DNA of 64,000 nt from Nocardioides anomalus (GTDB lineage Bacteria > Actinomycetota > Actinomycetes > Propionibacteriales > Nocardioidaceae), in contig NZ_CP049257.1 in the NCBI RefSeq assembly GCF_011046535.1, positions 1,364,001-1,428,000 on the forward strand, given 5' to 3'. Position 1 is the first letter of the stretch. Every line of letters begins with the position of its first letter. The translations under genes and the position numbers were made by a program. This document shows, piece by piece, positions 8,135 through 16,432 of the stretch. The notes beneath the pieces are model-generated. The model was not told the DNA's origin. It saw nothing but the letters and a program-made list of their open reading frames with translations, and did not search any database.

Positions 8135-9052
8135 CTAGACGGCGAGGTGCGGGACCTCGCCCTCGACCTTGCGCCGCGGTCCGAGCTCGACGGCGACCAT
8201 CGCGGCCAGCACCATCGCCCCGCCGAGGAGCATCCGCGCCGTCGCGTGCTCGCCGCCCAGGGCGACCGCGAACCCCGCGGCGAAGACCGGCTCCATGCTC
8301 ATCACCAGCGCGGTGCGGGTCGGCGACAGCTGCGACTGGGCCCAGGTCTGGGCGACCAGGGCCAGCGCGCCCGCGACCAGGGCCATGTAGACGACCGCGG
8401 CCCAGTCCGCCGCGCGCTCGGGTACGACGACCCCGTCGGGTGCGGTCGCCACCAGGCAGATCACGGCGATCACCAGCAGCTGGACCACCGACATGCCGAG
8501 CGCGTCGCGGGCCGTGGACCAGGCGCCCAGGGCCACGATGTGCAGCGCGTAGAGGACCGCGGCCACGAAGGTCAGCGCCTCGCCGTAGCCCACCGAGAAG
8601 CCGTCCAGGCTCAGCACGCCGAGCCCGACCGTGGCCAGCGCCACCGCCGCCCAGGTCAGGGCGTTGATCCGGGTGCGCAGCAGCAGGGCGGCGAGCAGCG
8701 GCGTGCACACGACGTACATCCCCGTGATGAAGCCGGACACGCTGGCCGCGGTGTGCGCGAGCCCGGCGGTCTGCAGGACCTGCGCGACGCCGTACACCGC
8801 GCCGACCAGGACGGCGCGGCGCAGCACCGTCCGGTCGAGCGCCAGCACCGAGCGGTGGGCGACGGCGAAGACGACCACGCCGGCGATGGCGAAGCGCACG
8901 GCCAGGAAGTCGAGGGTCGGCACGCGCTCCAGCAGGTCCTTGATGAGGAAGAACGTGCTGCCCCAGCTCGCCGTGACCGCCAGCAGCGCGCCGGTGGCCA
9001 GGAGCTGGCGACGGCGCTGGTGGGTCCCGACGGTGGCCTCGGCCCCCGTCAC
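8135..9052 (-). CDS. EamA/DMT-family transporter
   Basis: A 305-residue membrane protein with ten predicted helices in two EamA repeats (about residues 17-148 and 160-291), the drug/metabolite transporter fold that exports amino acids, nucleosides or other small metabolites. Substrate unknown. The N-terminus (ASWGSTFFLIKDLLERV) and second repeat (VFAAGFAVALGGE) are typical. The GTG start overlaps the stop of the PASTA kinase gene (GTGA), so the two form an operon, though a functional link is not evident. Confidence 0.88.
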   Translation of the reverse strand: MTGAEATVGTHQRRRQLLATGALLAVTASWGSTFFLIKDLLERVPTLDFLAVRFAIAGVVVFAVAHRSVLALDRTVLRRAVLVGAVYGVAQVLQTAGLAHTAASVSGFITGMYVVCTPLLAALLLRTRINALTWAAVALATVGLGVLSLDGFSVGYGEALTFVAAVLYALHIVALGAWSTARDALGMSVVQLLVIAVICLVATAPDGVVVPERAADWAAVVYMALVAGALALVAQTWAQSQLSPTRTALVMSMEPVFAAGFAVALGGEHATARMLLGGAMVLAAMVAVELGPRRKVEGEVPHLAV

Positions 9053-11091
9053 ACGAGGTAGATCGTGACGGTGGAGCCCTTCGGGAGCTCGGTGCCGGCG
9101 CCCGGGTCCATGGAGAAGACGTAGCCCAGGCCGAGGTAGCCGTCGGACTCCTGGACGTCGACCTGGAACCCGGCGGCCTGGAGGGTCGAGGTGGCGTCGT
9201 CGACGCCGTAGGCCTGCACGTTCGGCACCTCGATCAGCTCGGGGCCCAGCGACTCCAGCAGCTTCACGGTGTCGCCCTTGAAGAGGGTGCCGTCGTCCGG
9301 GTCCTGGGAGATGACCTGGCCGTCGGGCACGTCGTCGTCGTACTGCTGGGAGACCTCGACCTGCAGCCCGCGCTGCTCCAGGGCGGCCCGCGCGTCGTCG
9401 GCGTCCTTGCCGACCCAGCTGCCGACCGGGATGGGGCGGCGGCCCTTGGAGACCACGAGGTCCACGACGGTGCCGAAGCGCAGCACCTCGCCCGCGGCGG
9501 GATCGGAGGAGATGACGATGCCCTCGGGCACGGTCTCGGAGAACTTCTGCGTCGACGTCCCGTTGGCCATGTGCGCGGCGAGGATCCGGTCCTGCGCCTC
9601 GTCCTCGGTCAGGTCGGCGAGCTTGGGCAGCTTGTCCACCGCGCGGCCGAGGGACAGGTGGAGCGTGACGTCGGTGCCCTTGAGCACCCGCTCGCCCGCG
9701 CGCGGGTCGACGCTGAGCACGAGGTCCTTGTCGACGTTGTCGCTGTAGTCGGGCTCGCCGACCTCGACGTCGAGCCCGGCCGCCTCGAGCTTGGCGGTGG
9801 CGTCGGCCTGGGACAGGCCGAGCACGGCGGGCGTGCTCGTGTAGCGCTCCCAGCCGAAGTACCACGCCCCGGTGCCGACCGCGGCCGCGACGAGCAGGGC
9901 CAGGACGAGCAGCAGCGGGCCGCGGCGCCGGCGGCGAGGGCGTCGGGGCGGCGGCGCGGCCGGCGGCGGCACCGGCCGCGGCCGGTCGCTGACCGTCGTG
10001 CGCGTCGGCTGGCGCTCCATGGTCGAGGTGACCTCGCGCGGCGGCGACAGCAACGCCGCCATCTCGGCGTGGTCCCAGGGCTCGGGGTTGGTGTCCCGGT
10101 CTCCGGGGCCGCGCCGGCGCAGCACCTCGGCGGTGTCGGCGTGGTGGCGCGGGACCAGGTCCTCGACCAGGTCCCGGTCCGAGCGCACCCCGTGGGTGAC
10201 GGCCTGGTTGACGCGACGCAGGTGGTGCAGCAGCACGCCGGCGTCGGCCGGCCGCTGCTCGCGGTCCCGGGCGGTGGCGCGGGCGACGAGTGCGTCGACG
10301 TAGTCGGGTACGCCGGGCGCGAGCCGCGACGGGGCGGGCACGTCCTCGTGCACGTGCTTGTAGGCCACCTGCAGCGGCGTCTCGCCCTCGTGGGGCTTCT
10401 TGCCGGTCAGCAGCTCGTAGAGGATCACGCCGACGGCGTACACGTCCGCGCGGGCGTCGGAGCGGCCCTCGACGACCAGCTCGGGGGCGACGTAGGAGAC
10501 CGTGCCGATGAGCACGCCGGTGGCGGTGTGCTGGGTGTTGGCGCTGACGGCCTTGGCCAGCCCGAAGTCGGCGACCTTGACCCGGCCGTCGTCGGCGATG
10601 AGGACGTTCTCGGGCTTGACGTCGCGGTGGATCAGCCCGGCGCGGTGGGCGGCGGTCAGCGCGGAGACCACCGGCTCCAGCAGCGCGAGCGCGCGGGCGG
10701 GGGAGAGCGGGGCCTCCTTGCCGATCGTGTCGCGCAGGGTGTGGCCCGGGATCAGCTCCATGGCCAGGAAGACCGTGCCGTCGTCGTTGCCCTGGTCGAA
10801 GACGCTCACCACGTTGGGGTGGGAGAGCTTGGCCGCGGCGCGGGCCTCGGCCACGAACCGGGCCGCGAACTCGTCGTCGTCGCCCAGCCCGGGGTGCATG
10901 ACCTTGACCGCGACGGTGCGGTCCAGGCGCAGGTCGGTGGCCTCGTAGACCGTGGCCATCCCGCCGCGCGCGATGCGGGCGCCGATCAGGTAGCGGTTGT
11001 CCAGGACCCGTCCGCGGAGGTGGTCGGTGTCGCGCGAGGGGTCGCTCGGCCGCCCAGCCGCACCCTGGGGGGCATGCCGGTCAGGACTCAC
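9049..11091 (-). CDS. pknL: Ser/Thr protein kinase with PASTA repeats (PknL-like)
   Basis: A membrane receptor kinase, 680 residues. The kinase domain (about 30-295) has Lys63, the catalytic HRDVKPEN (Asp157) and DFG at 175-177. A Pro/Arg-rich linker leads to a single transmembrane helix at about 391-413, then four PASTA repeats (about 420-680), domains known in other kinases to bind muropeptides or lipid II. It is divergent from an Rv2175c-like gene, as pknL is in Mycobacterium tuberculosis, where Rv2175c is a PknL substrate; the symbol rests on that synteny, and mycobacterial PknL lacks PASTA repeats. GTG at 11091 has AGGAGG six bases upstream. A -10-like TACGAT lies at 11134-11139 (minus strand). 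Confidence 0.9.
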   Translation of the reverse strand: MSPDRHAPQGAAGRPSDPSRDTDHLRGRVLDNRYLIGARIARGGMATVYEATDLRLDRTVAVKVMHPGLGDDDEFAARFVAEARAAAKLSHPNVVSVFDQGNDDGTVFLAMELIPGHTLRDTIGKEAPLSPARALALLEPVVSALTAAHRAGLIHRDVKPENVLIADDGRVKVADFGLAKAVSANTQHTATGVLIGTVSYVAPELVVEGRSDARADVYAVGVILYELLTGKKPHEGETPLQVAYKHVHEDVPAPSRLAPGVPDYVDALVARATARDREQRPADAGVLLHHLRRVNQAVTHGVRSDRDLVEDLVPRHHADTAEVLRRRGPGDRDTNPEPWDHAEMAALLSPPREVTSTMERQPTRTTVSDRPRPVPPPAAPPPRRPRRRRRGPLLLVLALLVAAAVGTGAWYFGWERYTSTPAVLGLSQADATAKLEAAGLDVEVGEPDYSDNVDKDLVLSVDPRAGERVLKGTDVTLHLSLGRAVDKLPKLADLTEDEAQDRILAAHMANGTSTQKFSETVPEGIVISSDPAAGEVLRFGTVVDLVVSKGRRPIPVGSWVGKDADDARAALEQRGLQVEVSQQYDDDVPDGQVISQDPDDGTLFKGDTVKLLESLGPELIEVPNVQAYGVDDATSTLQAAGFQVDVQESDGYLGLGYVFSMDPGAGTELPKGSTVTIYLV

Positions 11092-11212
11092 GGCGACCTC
11101 CTGCACCCGGACGGGGAAGGATCCGGATGCTCCATCGTACGGACGCGCGGGCCGAACGGGCAGTTCCGAGGCTCCGGCGAGCCGTCCGCCGGGTCCGTGC
11201 CAGCATGGGACC

Positions 11213-11578
11213 ATGACGCTCGCGGAGGCTGATCTGTCCGTCCTCGTCGAGGAGTGGCTGACCTGGCGCGAGGCCGCCGACCGGCTCGGCGTCTCCGAGG
11301 CCAAGGTCCGCACCATGGTGCGCGACCACGAGCTCGCCGCCGCCGTGCCGGTCGCCGGTGAGGGCCCGCGCGTCCCGGCCGCCTTCCTGGACGACGCCGG
11401 CCAGCCGGTCAAGGGGCTGAGCGGGCTCCTCACGGTGCTGAGCGACGGCCGGTACGACGACCGGGAGATCATCGCCTGGCTGTTCACCGACGCCGACCTG
11501 CCCGGGCGGCCCATCGACGCCCTGCGCGAGAACCGCGGCTCGGAGGCCAAGCGGCGCGCCCAGGCCATGGCCCTGTGA
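11213..11578 (+). CDS. Rv2175c-family DNA-binding protein
   Basis: A 121-residue cytosolic protein matching mycobacterial Rv2175c, a winged-helix DNA-binding protein phosphorylated by PknL. Residues 14-38 (WLTWREAADRLGVSEAKVRT) form a helix-turn-helix; the rest (LLTVLSDGRYDDREIIAWLF) is the conserved C-terminal domain. It is transcribed away from the kinase gene across a 121-bp gap, the same arrangement as in M. tuberculosis, so a kinase-substrate pair is the natural reading. DNA targets are unknown. The ATG at 11213 has only a weak GGGA upstream. Confidence 0.85.
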   Translation: MTLAEADLSVLVEEWLTWREAADRLGVSEAKVRTMVRDHELAAAVPVAGEGPRVPAAFLDDAGQPVKGLSGLLTVLSDGRYDDREIIAWLFTDADLPGRPIDALRENRGSEAKRRAQAMAL

Positions 11579-11597
11579 GCCGCGCGACCGCACTGCC

Positions 11598-12080
11598 GTG
11601 AACCGCCACCGCTCGTCGCTGGTCGCGTTCGGGGCGGTGCTGCTGGTCGTCCTGGCCTACCTGTTCCTCACCGGGGGCGACGGCGATGACGACCGCGCGC
11701 CGGACCGGGGCGCCGAGGGCGTCACCTCGACGGTCCCGGCCACCTCGGACGGCCCGGGTGACCCCGCGCCCAGCGTCGACCCCGAGAGCGGGCTGCCGTT
11801 CGTGGCCGAGCGCGCCCTGCCGCCCGAGGCGCAGGAGACCCTGGACCGCATCGACGCGGGCGGCCCGTTCCCGTACCCGGACAAGGACGGCTCGACGTTC
11901 GGCAACTTCGAGGGGCTGCTGCCCGCGCACGAGCGCGGCTACTACGCGGAGTACACCGTCCCGACGCCGGGCTCGCGCGACCGCGGCGCGCGTCGGGTCA
12001 TCGCCGGGGACGGCGGGGAGTACTACTGGACCGCCGACCACTACGAGTCCTTCGCGCGGATCCTGCGGGCCGGCTCGTGA
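11598..12080 (+). CDS. Secreted guanyl-specific ribonuclease (barnase/RNase Sa family)
   Basis: A 160-residue protein with an N-terminal hydrophobic segment (about 8-25), an acidic linker, and an N1/T1-type microbial ribonuclease domain at about 72-158. Residues in the expected catalytic positions are Glu118 (YYAEYTV), Arg132/Arg133 (GARRVI) and His148 (TADHYESF). Such enzymes cleave RNA after guanosine and are exported or delivered to competitors. The GTG start lies 19 bp after the Rv2175c-like gene. The barstar-like gene overlaps its stop by GTGA, as expected for a toxin with its immunity protein. Confidence 0.88.
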   Translation: MNRHRSSLVAFGAVLLVVLAYLFLTGGDGDDDRAPDRGAEGVTSTVPATSDGPGDPAPSVDPESGLPFVAERALPPEAQETLDRIDAGGPFPYPDKDGSTFGNFEGLLPAHERGYYAEYTVPTPGSRDRGARRVIAGDGGEYYWTADHYESFARILRAGS

Positions 12081-12475
12081 GCGGGCTGGCCGGTCTGCTG
12101 GCCCACCACCACGGACCGGGCGTCTACCGCTGGGTCGCCGCGGCCCCGCCCGAGGACGTGGCGCACACCGTCGAGCGGGCCGGCTGGCGGTTCGGGTACG
12201 TCGACGGCTGGCGCCACCAGACCCGGGCCGAGTTCCTGACCGCGGTGGGGGAGGCGCTCGCGTTCGCGCCGCACTACGGCCGCAACCTGGACGCGCTCAA
12301 CGACTGCCTGCGCGACGTGCCGGCCGCGACCGTGCTGCTCTGGGACGGCTGGGGCACCCTCGCCCGGGCCGACGAGGCGGCGTTCGCCGCGGTGCGGACG
12401 ATCCTGGGCGAGCACGCGCTCACCACGCTGCTGCGCGGCGAGGGGCCCGCGCTCGACGTACCGCTCCTGGAGTGA
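12077..12475 (+). CDS. Barstar-like ribonuclease inhibitor
   Basis: A 132-residue cytosolic barstar-family protein, expected to bind and block the ribonuclease encoded just upstream before it leaves the cell. The core (residues about 32-100) shows the barstar signature: a Tyr/Asp-rich segment, then FAPHYGRNLDALNDCLRD, where the first Tyr/Gly/Arg/Asn positions and the following Asp are conserved in inhibitors. A ~30-residue N-terminal extension (GVYRWVAAAPPEDV) precedes it, common in actinobacterial versions. Translationally coupled to the ribonuclease. It ends 4 bp from the convergent polyprenyl synthase gene. Confidence 0.88.
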   Translation: MSGLAGLLAHHHGPGVYRWVAAAPPEDVAHTVERAGWRFGYVDGWRHQTRAEFLTAVGEALAFAPHYGRNLDALNDCLRDVPAATVLLWDGWGTLARADEAAFAAVRTILGEHALTTLLRGEGPALDVPLLE

Positions 12476-12479
12476 CGGG

Positions 12480-13544
12480 CTAGACGGTGCGCCGGGTCAC
12501 CGCGGTGGCCAGCGAGCGCAGCACCTCACGGGCGTCGTCGTCGACGGAGGCCCGGTCGAGCGCGGCCAGGGCCACGTCGGTGAGCTGGTCGATGACCGCC
12601 TCGACCTGCTCGTGGGCTCCGGAGGCGTCGATGACCCCCCGCAGACGCTCGACGTCGGCCTCGTCCAGCGGGGTGCCGAGCGCACGGTCGAGGAGAGCGG
12701 CGTCGCTCGCCGGCGCGCCGTCGAGGGCCAGCGCGACGAGCACCGTGCGCTTCCCCTCGACGAGGTCGTCGCCGGCGGGCTTGCCGGTGGTCTGCGGGTC
12801 GCCGTAGACCCCCAGCAGGTCGTCGCGGAGCTGGAAGGCCTCGCCCAGCGGCAGGCCGAAGGCGCTCAGCTCGGCCAGGGTCTCCGGGCCCGCACCGGCC
12901 AGGGCGGCGCCGAGGTGGAGCGGCCGCTCGATGGAGTACTTCGCCGACTTGTAGCGCAGCACCGTCATCGCGGTGTCGACGTCGGCGTGGCCGCGGGCCT
13001 GGACCGAGACGTCGAGGAACTGCCCGGCGATGACCTCGCTGCGGCACAGGTCGAGCACGTCGAGGGCCGGCGCCACCTGGGCCAGCGGCAGCCCGCAGCG
13101 GCGGACGAGCTCGTCGGCCCACGACAGCAGCAGGTCGCCGAGCAGGATCGCCGCCGCGGCGCCGTACTGCTCCGGGTCGCCGCGCCACCCCGAGCCGCGG
13201 TGCTCGTGCTCGAAGGTCCGGTGCGTCGAGGGGCGGCCGCGTCGGGAGTCCGAGGCGTCCATGAAGTCGTCGTGGACCAGGGCGCTGGCGTGCAGCAGCT
13301 CCAGCGCCGCGCAGGCCCGGACGACCGCGTCCTCGTCGGTCGGCGCGGCCACCGCCTGGTGGCCCCACCAGCAGAAGGACGCGCGGAACATCTTGCCGCC
13401 GGCCACCGACGTCCGCGCCTCGGCCACCAGCCGGGCCGCGTCGCGCCCGAGCGGCAGCAACCGCTCGGCTTGCTCGTCGAGGAAGGCCTCCAGCGCCGCC
13501 TGCACCCGGCCCCGGAAGCCGGCCTGGTCCCACGCCGTACCCAC
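12480..13544 (-). CDS. Polyprenyl diphosphate synthase (geranylgeranyl-type)
   Basis: A 354-residue cytosolic trans-prenyltransferase that extends allylic diphosphates with isopentenyl diphosphate. The first Asp-rich motif is in LVHDDFMD and the second in QLRDDLLGVYGD; GGKMFR and KSAKYS are also conserved. Product length (GPP, FPP or GGPP) cannot be settled by eye. M. tuberculosis has idsA2 in this same neighbourhood beside metF and Rv2175c, so it is the positional counterpart. The GTG start is leaderless-looking, six bases after TAGGGT on the minus strand. Divergent from metF with a 78-bp shared promoter region. Confidence 0.92.
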   Translation of the reverse strand: MGTAWDQAGFRGRVQAALEAFLDEQAERLLPLGRDAARLVAEARTSVAGGKMFRASFCWWGHQAVAAPTDEDAVVRACAALELLHASALVHDDFMDASDSRRGRPSTHRTFEHEHRGSGWRGDPEQYGAAAAILLGDLLLSWADELVRRCGLPLAQVAPALDVLDLCRSEVIAGQFLDVSVQARGHADVDTAMTVLRYKSAKYSIERPLHLGAALAGAGPETLAELSAFGLPLGEAFQLRDDLLGVYGDPQTTGKPAGDDLVEGKRTVLVALALDGAPASDAALLDRALGTPLDEADVERLRGVIDASGAHEQVEAVIDQLTDVALAALDRASVDDDAREVLRSLATAVTRRTV

Positions 13545-13550
13545 GCCTCG

Positions 13551-13556
13551 ACCCTA
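13551..13556 (-). promoter_or_regulatory. -10 element for the polyprenyl synthase gene
   Basis: Minus-strand TAGGGT six bases before the GTG at 13544, no Shine-Dalgarno. It forms half of the palindrome ACCCTAGGGT at 13551-13560. Confidence 0.55.
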
Positions 13557-13608
13557 GGGTGAGATGTCTCGCAGTGCGCACAGGGGCCGGATCGAGCCGG
13601 CGGTGACC

Positions 13609-13614
13609 TAGGCT
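13609..13614 (+). promoter_or_regulatory. -10 element for metF
   Basis: TAGGCT eight bases before the ATG at 13623, consistent with a leaderless or nearly leaderless transcript. Confidence 0.55.
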
Positions 13615-13622
13615 CGTTGCTC

Positions 13623-14513
13623 ATGACGGAACGCCGGGGCCCCAGCATCCGGGAGCTGCTCGACCGCGGCGACCGGTCGTTCTCGTTCGAGTTCTTCCCG
13701 CCCAAGGACGAGGCCGGCGAGGAGCAGCTCTGGCAGGCCATCAGCGCGCTGGAGCCCTTCGAGCCCAGCTTCGTCTCGGTGACCTACGGAGCCGGGGGCG
13801 GCACCCGCGACAAGACCATCGGCATCACCGGCCGGATCGCGCAGGAGACGTCGATGACGCCGGTCGCGCACCTGACCTGCGTCGGCCACACCCGGGCCGA
13901 GCTCGAGGCCATCCTCGACGCGTACGCCGAGCAGGGGATCCAGCACGTCATGGCCCTGCGCGGTGACCCGGAGGAGGGACCGCGGTCCGAGTGGGTGCCG
14001 ACCGAGGGGGGACTCACCTACGCGCTCGAGCTGGTGGAGCTGGCCCGCTCACGCGGAGACTTCCGGATCGGCGTGGCGGCGTTCCCGGAGGGTCACCCCT
14101 CGGCCGCCTCGCGCGACGCCGACGCCGACGTGCTGGTGGCCAAGGCGCGGGCCGGCGCGGAGTTCGCGGTGACCCAGATGTTCTTCCGCGCCGACGACTA
14201 CTTCGACCTCGTCGAGCGTGTCCGCTCGCGCGGGGTGACCATCCCGATCCTCCCCGGCATCATGCCGATCCTGAACCTCGGCGCCGTCCGCCGGCAAGGC
14301 GAGCTCATCGGCACCGACGTGCCCGAGAACGTCGTGCGCCGCATCGCCGCCCACGAGGGCGACACCGCCGCCATGCGGGCCGAGGGGATCGCGCTGGCCG
14401 CCGAGCTCTGCGAGACGCTGCTCGACGGCGGCGCACCCGGGCTGCACTTCTACACGCTCAACCGCTCCAAGGCGACGCTCGAGATCTTCCACGCCCTGAA
14501 CGTGACCGTCTAG
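13623..14513 (+). CDS. metF: 5,10-methylenetetrahydrofolate reductase
   Basis: Reduces methylenetetrahydrofolate to methyltetrahydrofolate for methionine synthesis, using FAD; cytosolic. The 296-residue barrel shows the classic N-terminal FSFEFFPPKDEAGEEQLW, then VTYGAGGGTRDKT, HLTCVGHTRAEL, ALRGDPE and QMFFRADDYFDLV, all family blocks for FAD and folate binding. A TTG two codons upstream is in frame, but the ATG at 13623 is preferred because it sits eight bases from TAGGCT and starts like homologues. Divergent from the polyprenyl synthase gene. Confidence 0.95.
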   Translation: MTERRGPSIRELLDRGDRSFSFEFFPPKDEAGEEQLWQAISALEPFEPSFVSVTYGAGGGTRDKTIGITGRIAQETSMTPVAHLTCVGHTRAELEAILDAYAEQGIQHVMALRGDPEEGPRSEWVPTEGGLTYALELVELARSRGDFRIGVAAFPEGHPSAASRDADADVLVAKARAGAEFAVTQMFFRADDYFDLVERVRSRGVTIPILPGIMPILNLGAVRRQGELIGTDVPENVVRRIAAHEGDTAAMRAEGIALAAELCETLLDGGAPGLHFYTLNRSKATLEIFHALNVTV

Positions 14514-14523
14514 CGCATCCGGC

Positions 14524-14529
14524 TAGTTT
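14524..14529 (+). promoter_or_regulatory. -10 element for the SIMPL-domain gene
   Basis: TAGTTT seven bases before the GTG at 14537, leaderless arrangement. Confidence 0.5.
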
Positions 14530-14536
14530 CGGGGGC

Positions 14537-15124
14537 GTGCGCACCCTCACCGTCACCGGCCACGGCCAGGCCACCGCCGTCCCCGACACCGCCGTCGTCC
14601 GGGTCTCCGCCACCCACCGCGCCGACTCGCTGGCCGACGCGCTGGCCGGCGCGGAGTCGGCCCGGGCCTCGATCGCCGCGGCCGCCGACGACCTGGTGGT
14701 CTCCACGGTCAACCTCAGCGTGTGGCCGGTGCGCGACAGCGGGCGGGCGCCCGCGCAGTTCGAGGCCCGGCACACCCTGACCATCGCCACCGACAGCGTG
14801 GCCGACGCCAACCACCTGCTCCAGCTGCTGTCGGACGACGTGGGGGACCGGCTGGTCGTCGAGGGCGTCGACCTGACCGTCCAGGACCCCACGGCCGCCA
14901 TCGGCGAGGCCCGCGAGGCCGCGTTCGCCGACGCCCGGGCCAAGGCCGAGCACCTGGCCGCGCTGGCCGGCGCGACGCTGGGCCAGGTCGAGTCGCTGAG
15001 CGAGGGCGGCGCGGTCTCCGGGCCGCCGCTCACGCGCACCCTGGCCGCCAAGGCCGACGTCGGCCTCCAGCCCGGCGAGACCGCGCTGGCCGCGGTCCTG
15101 ACGGTGACCTTCGCGCTCGTCTGA
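14537..15124 (+). CDS. SIMPL (DUF541) domain protein
   Basis: A 195-residue protein of the SIMPL/DUF541 family, which includes oxidative-stress defence proteins and periplasmic proteins of unclear biochemistry. It opens VRTLTVTGHGQATAVPDTAVV, the usual family start, and ends in the paired beta-strand element AVLTVTFALV. Unlike many relatives it shows no signal peptide, so it is probably cytosolic. It follows metF by 23 bp but has its own -10-like element. Function not known. Confidence 0.8.
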   Translation: MRTLTVTGHGQATAVPDTAVVRVSATHRADSLADALAGAESARASIAAAADDLVVSTVNLSVWPVRDSGRAPAQFEARHTLTIATDSVADANHLLQLLSDDVGDRLVVEGVDLTVQDPTAAIGEAREAAFADARAKAEHLAALAGATLGQVESLSEGGAVSGPPLTRTLAAKADVGLQPGETALAAVLTVTFALV

Positions 15125-15133
15125 GCCGTCGGC

Positions 15134-16432
15134 CTAGGCCGGGCCGATGGCCTGGGCCACCAGCGCCGCGGACAGCCCGGCGAACGGGATGCCGGCGCCC
15201 GGCGTGGCGTGCGCGCCCGCGGCGTACACGCCCGGGACCGGTGTCCGCGGCCCGAGCCGTCGGCGGACCGTGCCGCGGCCCTCCCACAGCACGCCGTACG
15301 GCGAGCTCTGCCACTGCTCGACCAGGTCGCGCGGCGTGCGGTCCACCCGCGTCACCAGCCGGGACCGCAGGTCGATGCCCTGACGGGCCAGGGCGCGCAG
15401 GAGATCCTCGGCGATCTTGCCGCGGCCGTGCACGGTGTACGCCGCGCCGCCGGTGGGCGCCGTCCCACCCGTGCGCACGACCAGCAACGGGTCGCCGTGC
15501 AGCACCACCTCGTGAGCGAGGTCGGGCACCGGCTCCTCGACGCCCACGTGGCAGACCACCGGCGGCATGGCGGGCATCGTCCGCTCGACGTACGGCGCCA
15601 GGGCGGGCAGCATCCGCGGGTCGACCGCGCAGACCACGGCGTCGGCGTCGACCGGGCCGGCGTCGGTGGCCACCGCGACCGCCCGGCCCTCGCGCACCAC
15701 GATGTCGGTGGCCGCCGTGCCGAGCGCGACCGTGACGCGCCGGGTGGCCATCCGGTCGGCCAGCACCGTCGAGAGCCGGGCGAAGCCGCCCGGCACGGTC
15801 CAGGAGCCGAACCGCTGCTCGAGGTAGGCGACCAGCCCCATCCAGGCGGGCACGTTGCGGGGGTCGTGCCCGTCGGCCACGAACGGGTGCGCGGCGACGG
15901 CCCGCACGCGCTCGTCCTTGAACGTCCGCTTCAGCCGCCGGGCCAGCACCTCGCGGCTGTCGAGGCGAGCGGCCACCTCCCGGGGCAGGTCGGTCGGGTC
16001 CCACGGGTTCTCGAAGTACGCGCGCCGCAGCACCTCCCAGTCCTCGGTGAACGCATCGACGTAGTCCACCCACCGCTGGCCGAGACCGTCGCCGAGCTCG
16101 TCGAACGCGCGCAGCTGCGCGGCCCGCGAGTGCCCGGGCAGCCCGAGCACCGTGCCGTCGGCGAACCAGTGCTCGCGCACCAGGTCCAGGGGCTCCAGGT
16201 TCAGCTCGCGCTCCAGCGGTCGCCCGCTCTTGCGGAACAGGTCGCGCACCACCGCCGGCAGCAGGGTGTACGTCGGGCCCGCGTCCCAGGCGAACCCGTC
16301 GGCCTCGACCGTGCCCACGGCCCCGCCGAGGGTGTCCAGCCGCTCGAGCAGGGTGACGTCGTGGCCGAGCTTGGCCAGCCGCGCCGCCGAGGCCAGGCCG
16401 CCGAAGCCGCCGCCGACGACCACGACCCTCAC
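15134..16432 (-). CDS. FAD-dependent oxidoreductase, phytoene desaturase-like
   Basis: A 432-residue flavoprotein of the CrtI/amine-oxidase-like group. The N-terminus has the dinucleotide-binding VVVVGGGFGGLASA, then LGGAVGT and the DAGPTYTLLP block seen in carotenoid desaturases; the C-terminal flavin motif is GVYAAGAHATPGAGIPFAGLS. No carotenoid synthase is near, so the substrate is unknown and a non-carotenoid redox reaction is quite possible. The GTG start overlaps the stop of the ATP-grasp gene, making a DUF4126/ATP-grasp/oxidoreductase operon. Confidence 0.8.
   Translation of the reverse strand: MRVVVVGGGFGGLASAARLAKLGHDVTLLERLDTLGGAVGTVEADGFAWDAGPTYTLLPAVVRDLFRKSGRPLERELNLEPLDLVREHWFADGTVLGLPGHSRAAQLRAFDELGDGLGQRWVDYVDAFTEDWEVLRRAYFENPWDPTDLPREVAARLDSREVLARRLKRTFKDERVRAVAAHPFVADGHDPRNVPAWMGLVAYLEQRFGSWTVPGGFARLSTVLADRMATRRVTVALGTAATDIVVREGRAVAVATDAGPVDADAVVCAVDPRMLPALAPYVERTMPAMPPVVCHVGVEEPVPDLAHEVVLHGDPLLVVRTGGTAPTGGAAYTVHGRGKIAEDLLRALARQGIDLRSRLVTRVDRTPRDLVEQWQSSPYGVLWEGRGTVRRRLGPRTPVPGVYAAGAHATPGAGIPFAGLSAALVAQAIGPA

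Noticed and set aside
8135..9865. A long minus-strand frame joining part of the kinase region to the EamA transporter
   Set aside because: The upstream part is out of frame with the PASTA domains and has no similarity to anything; the transporter starts at the GTG of 9052.
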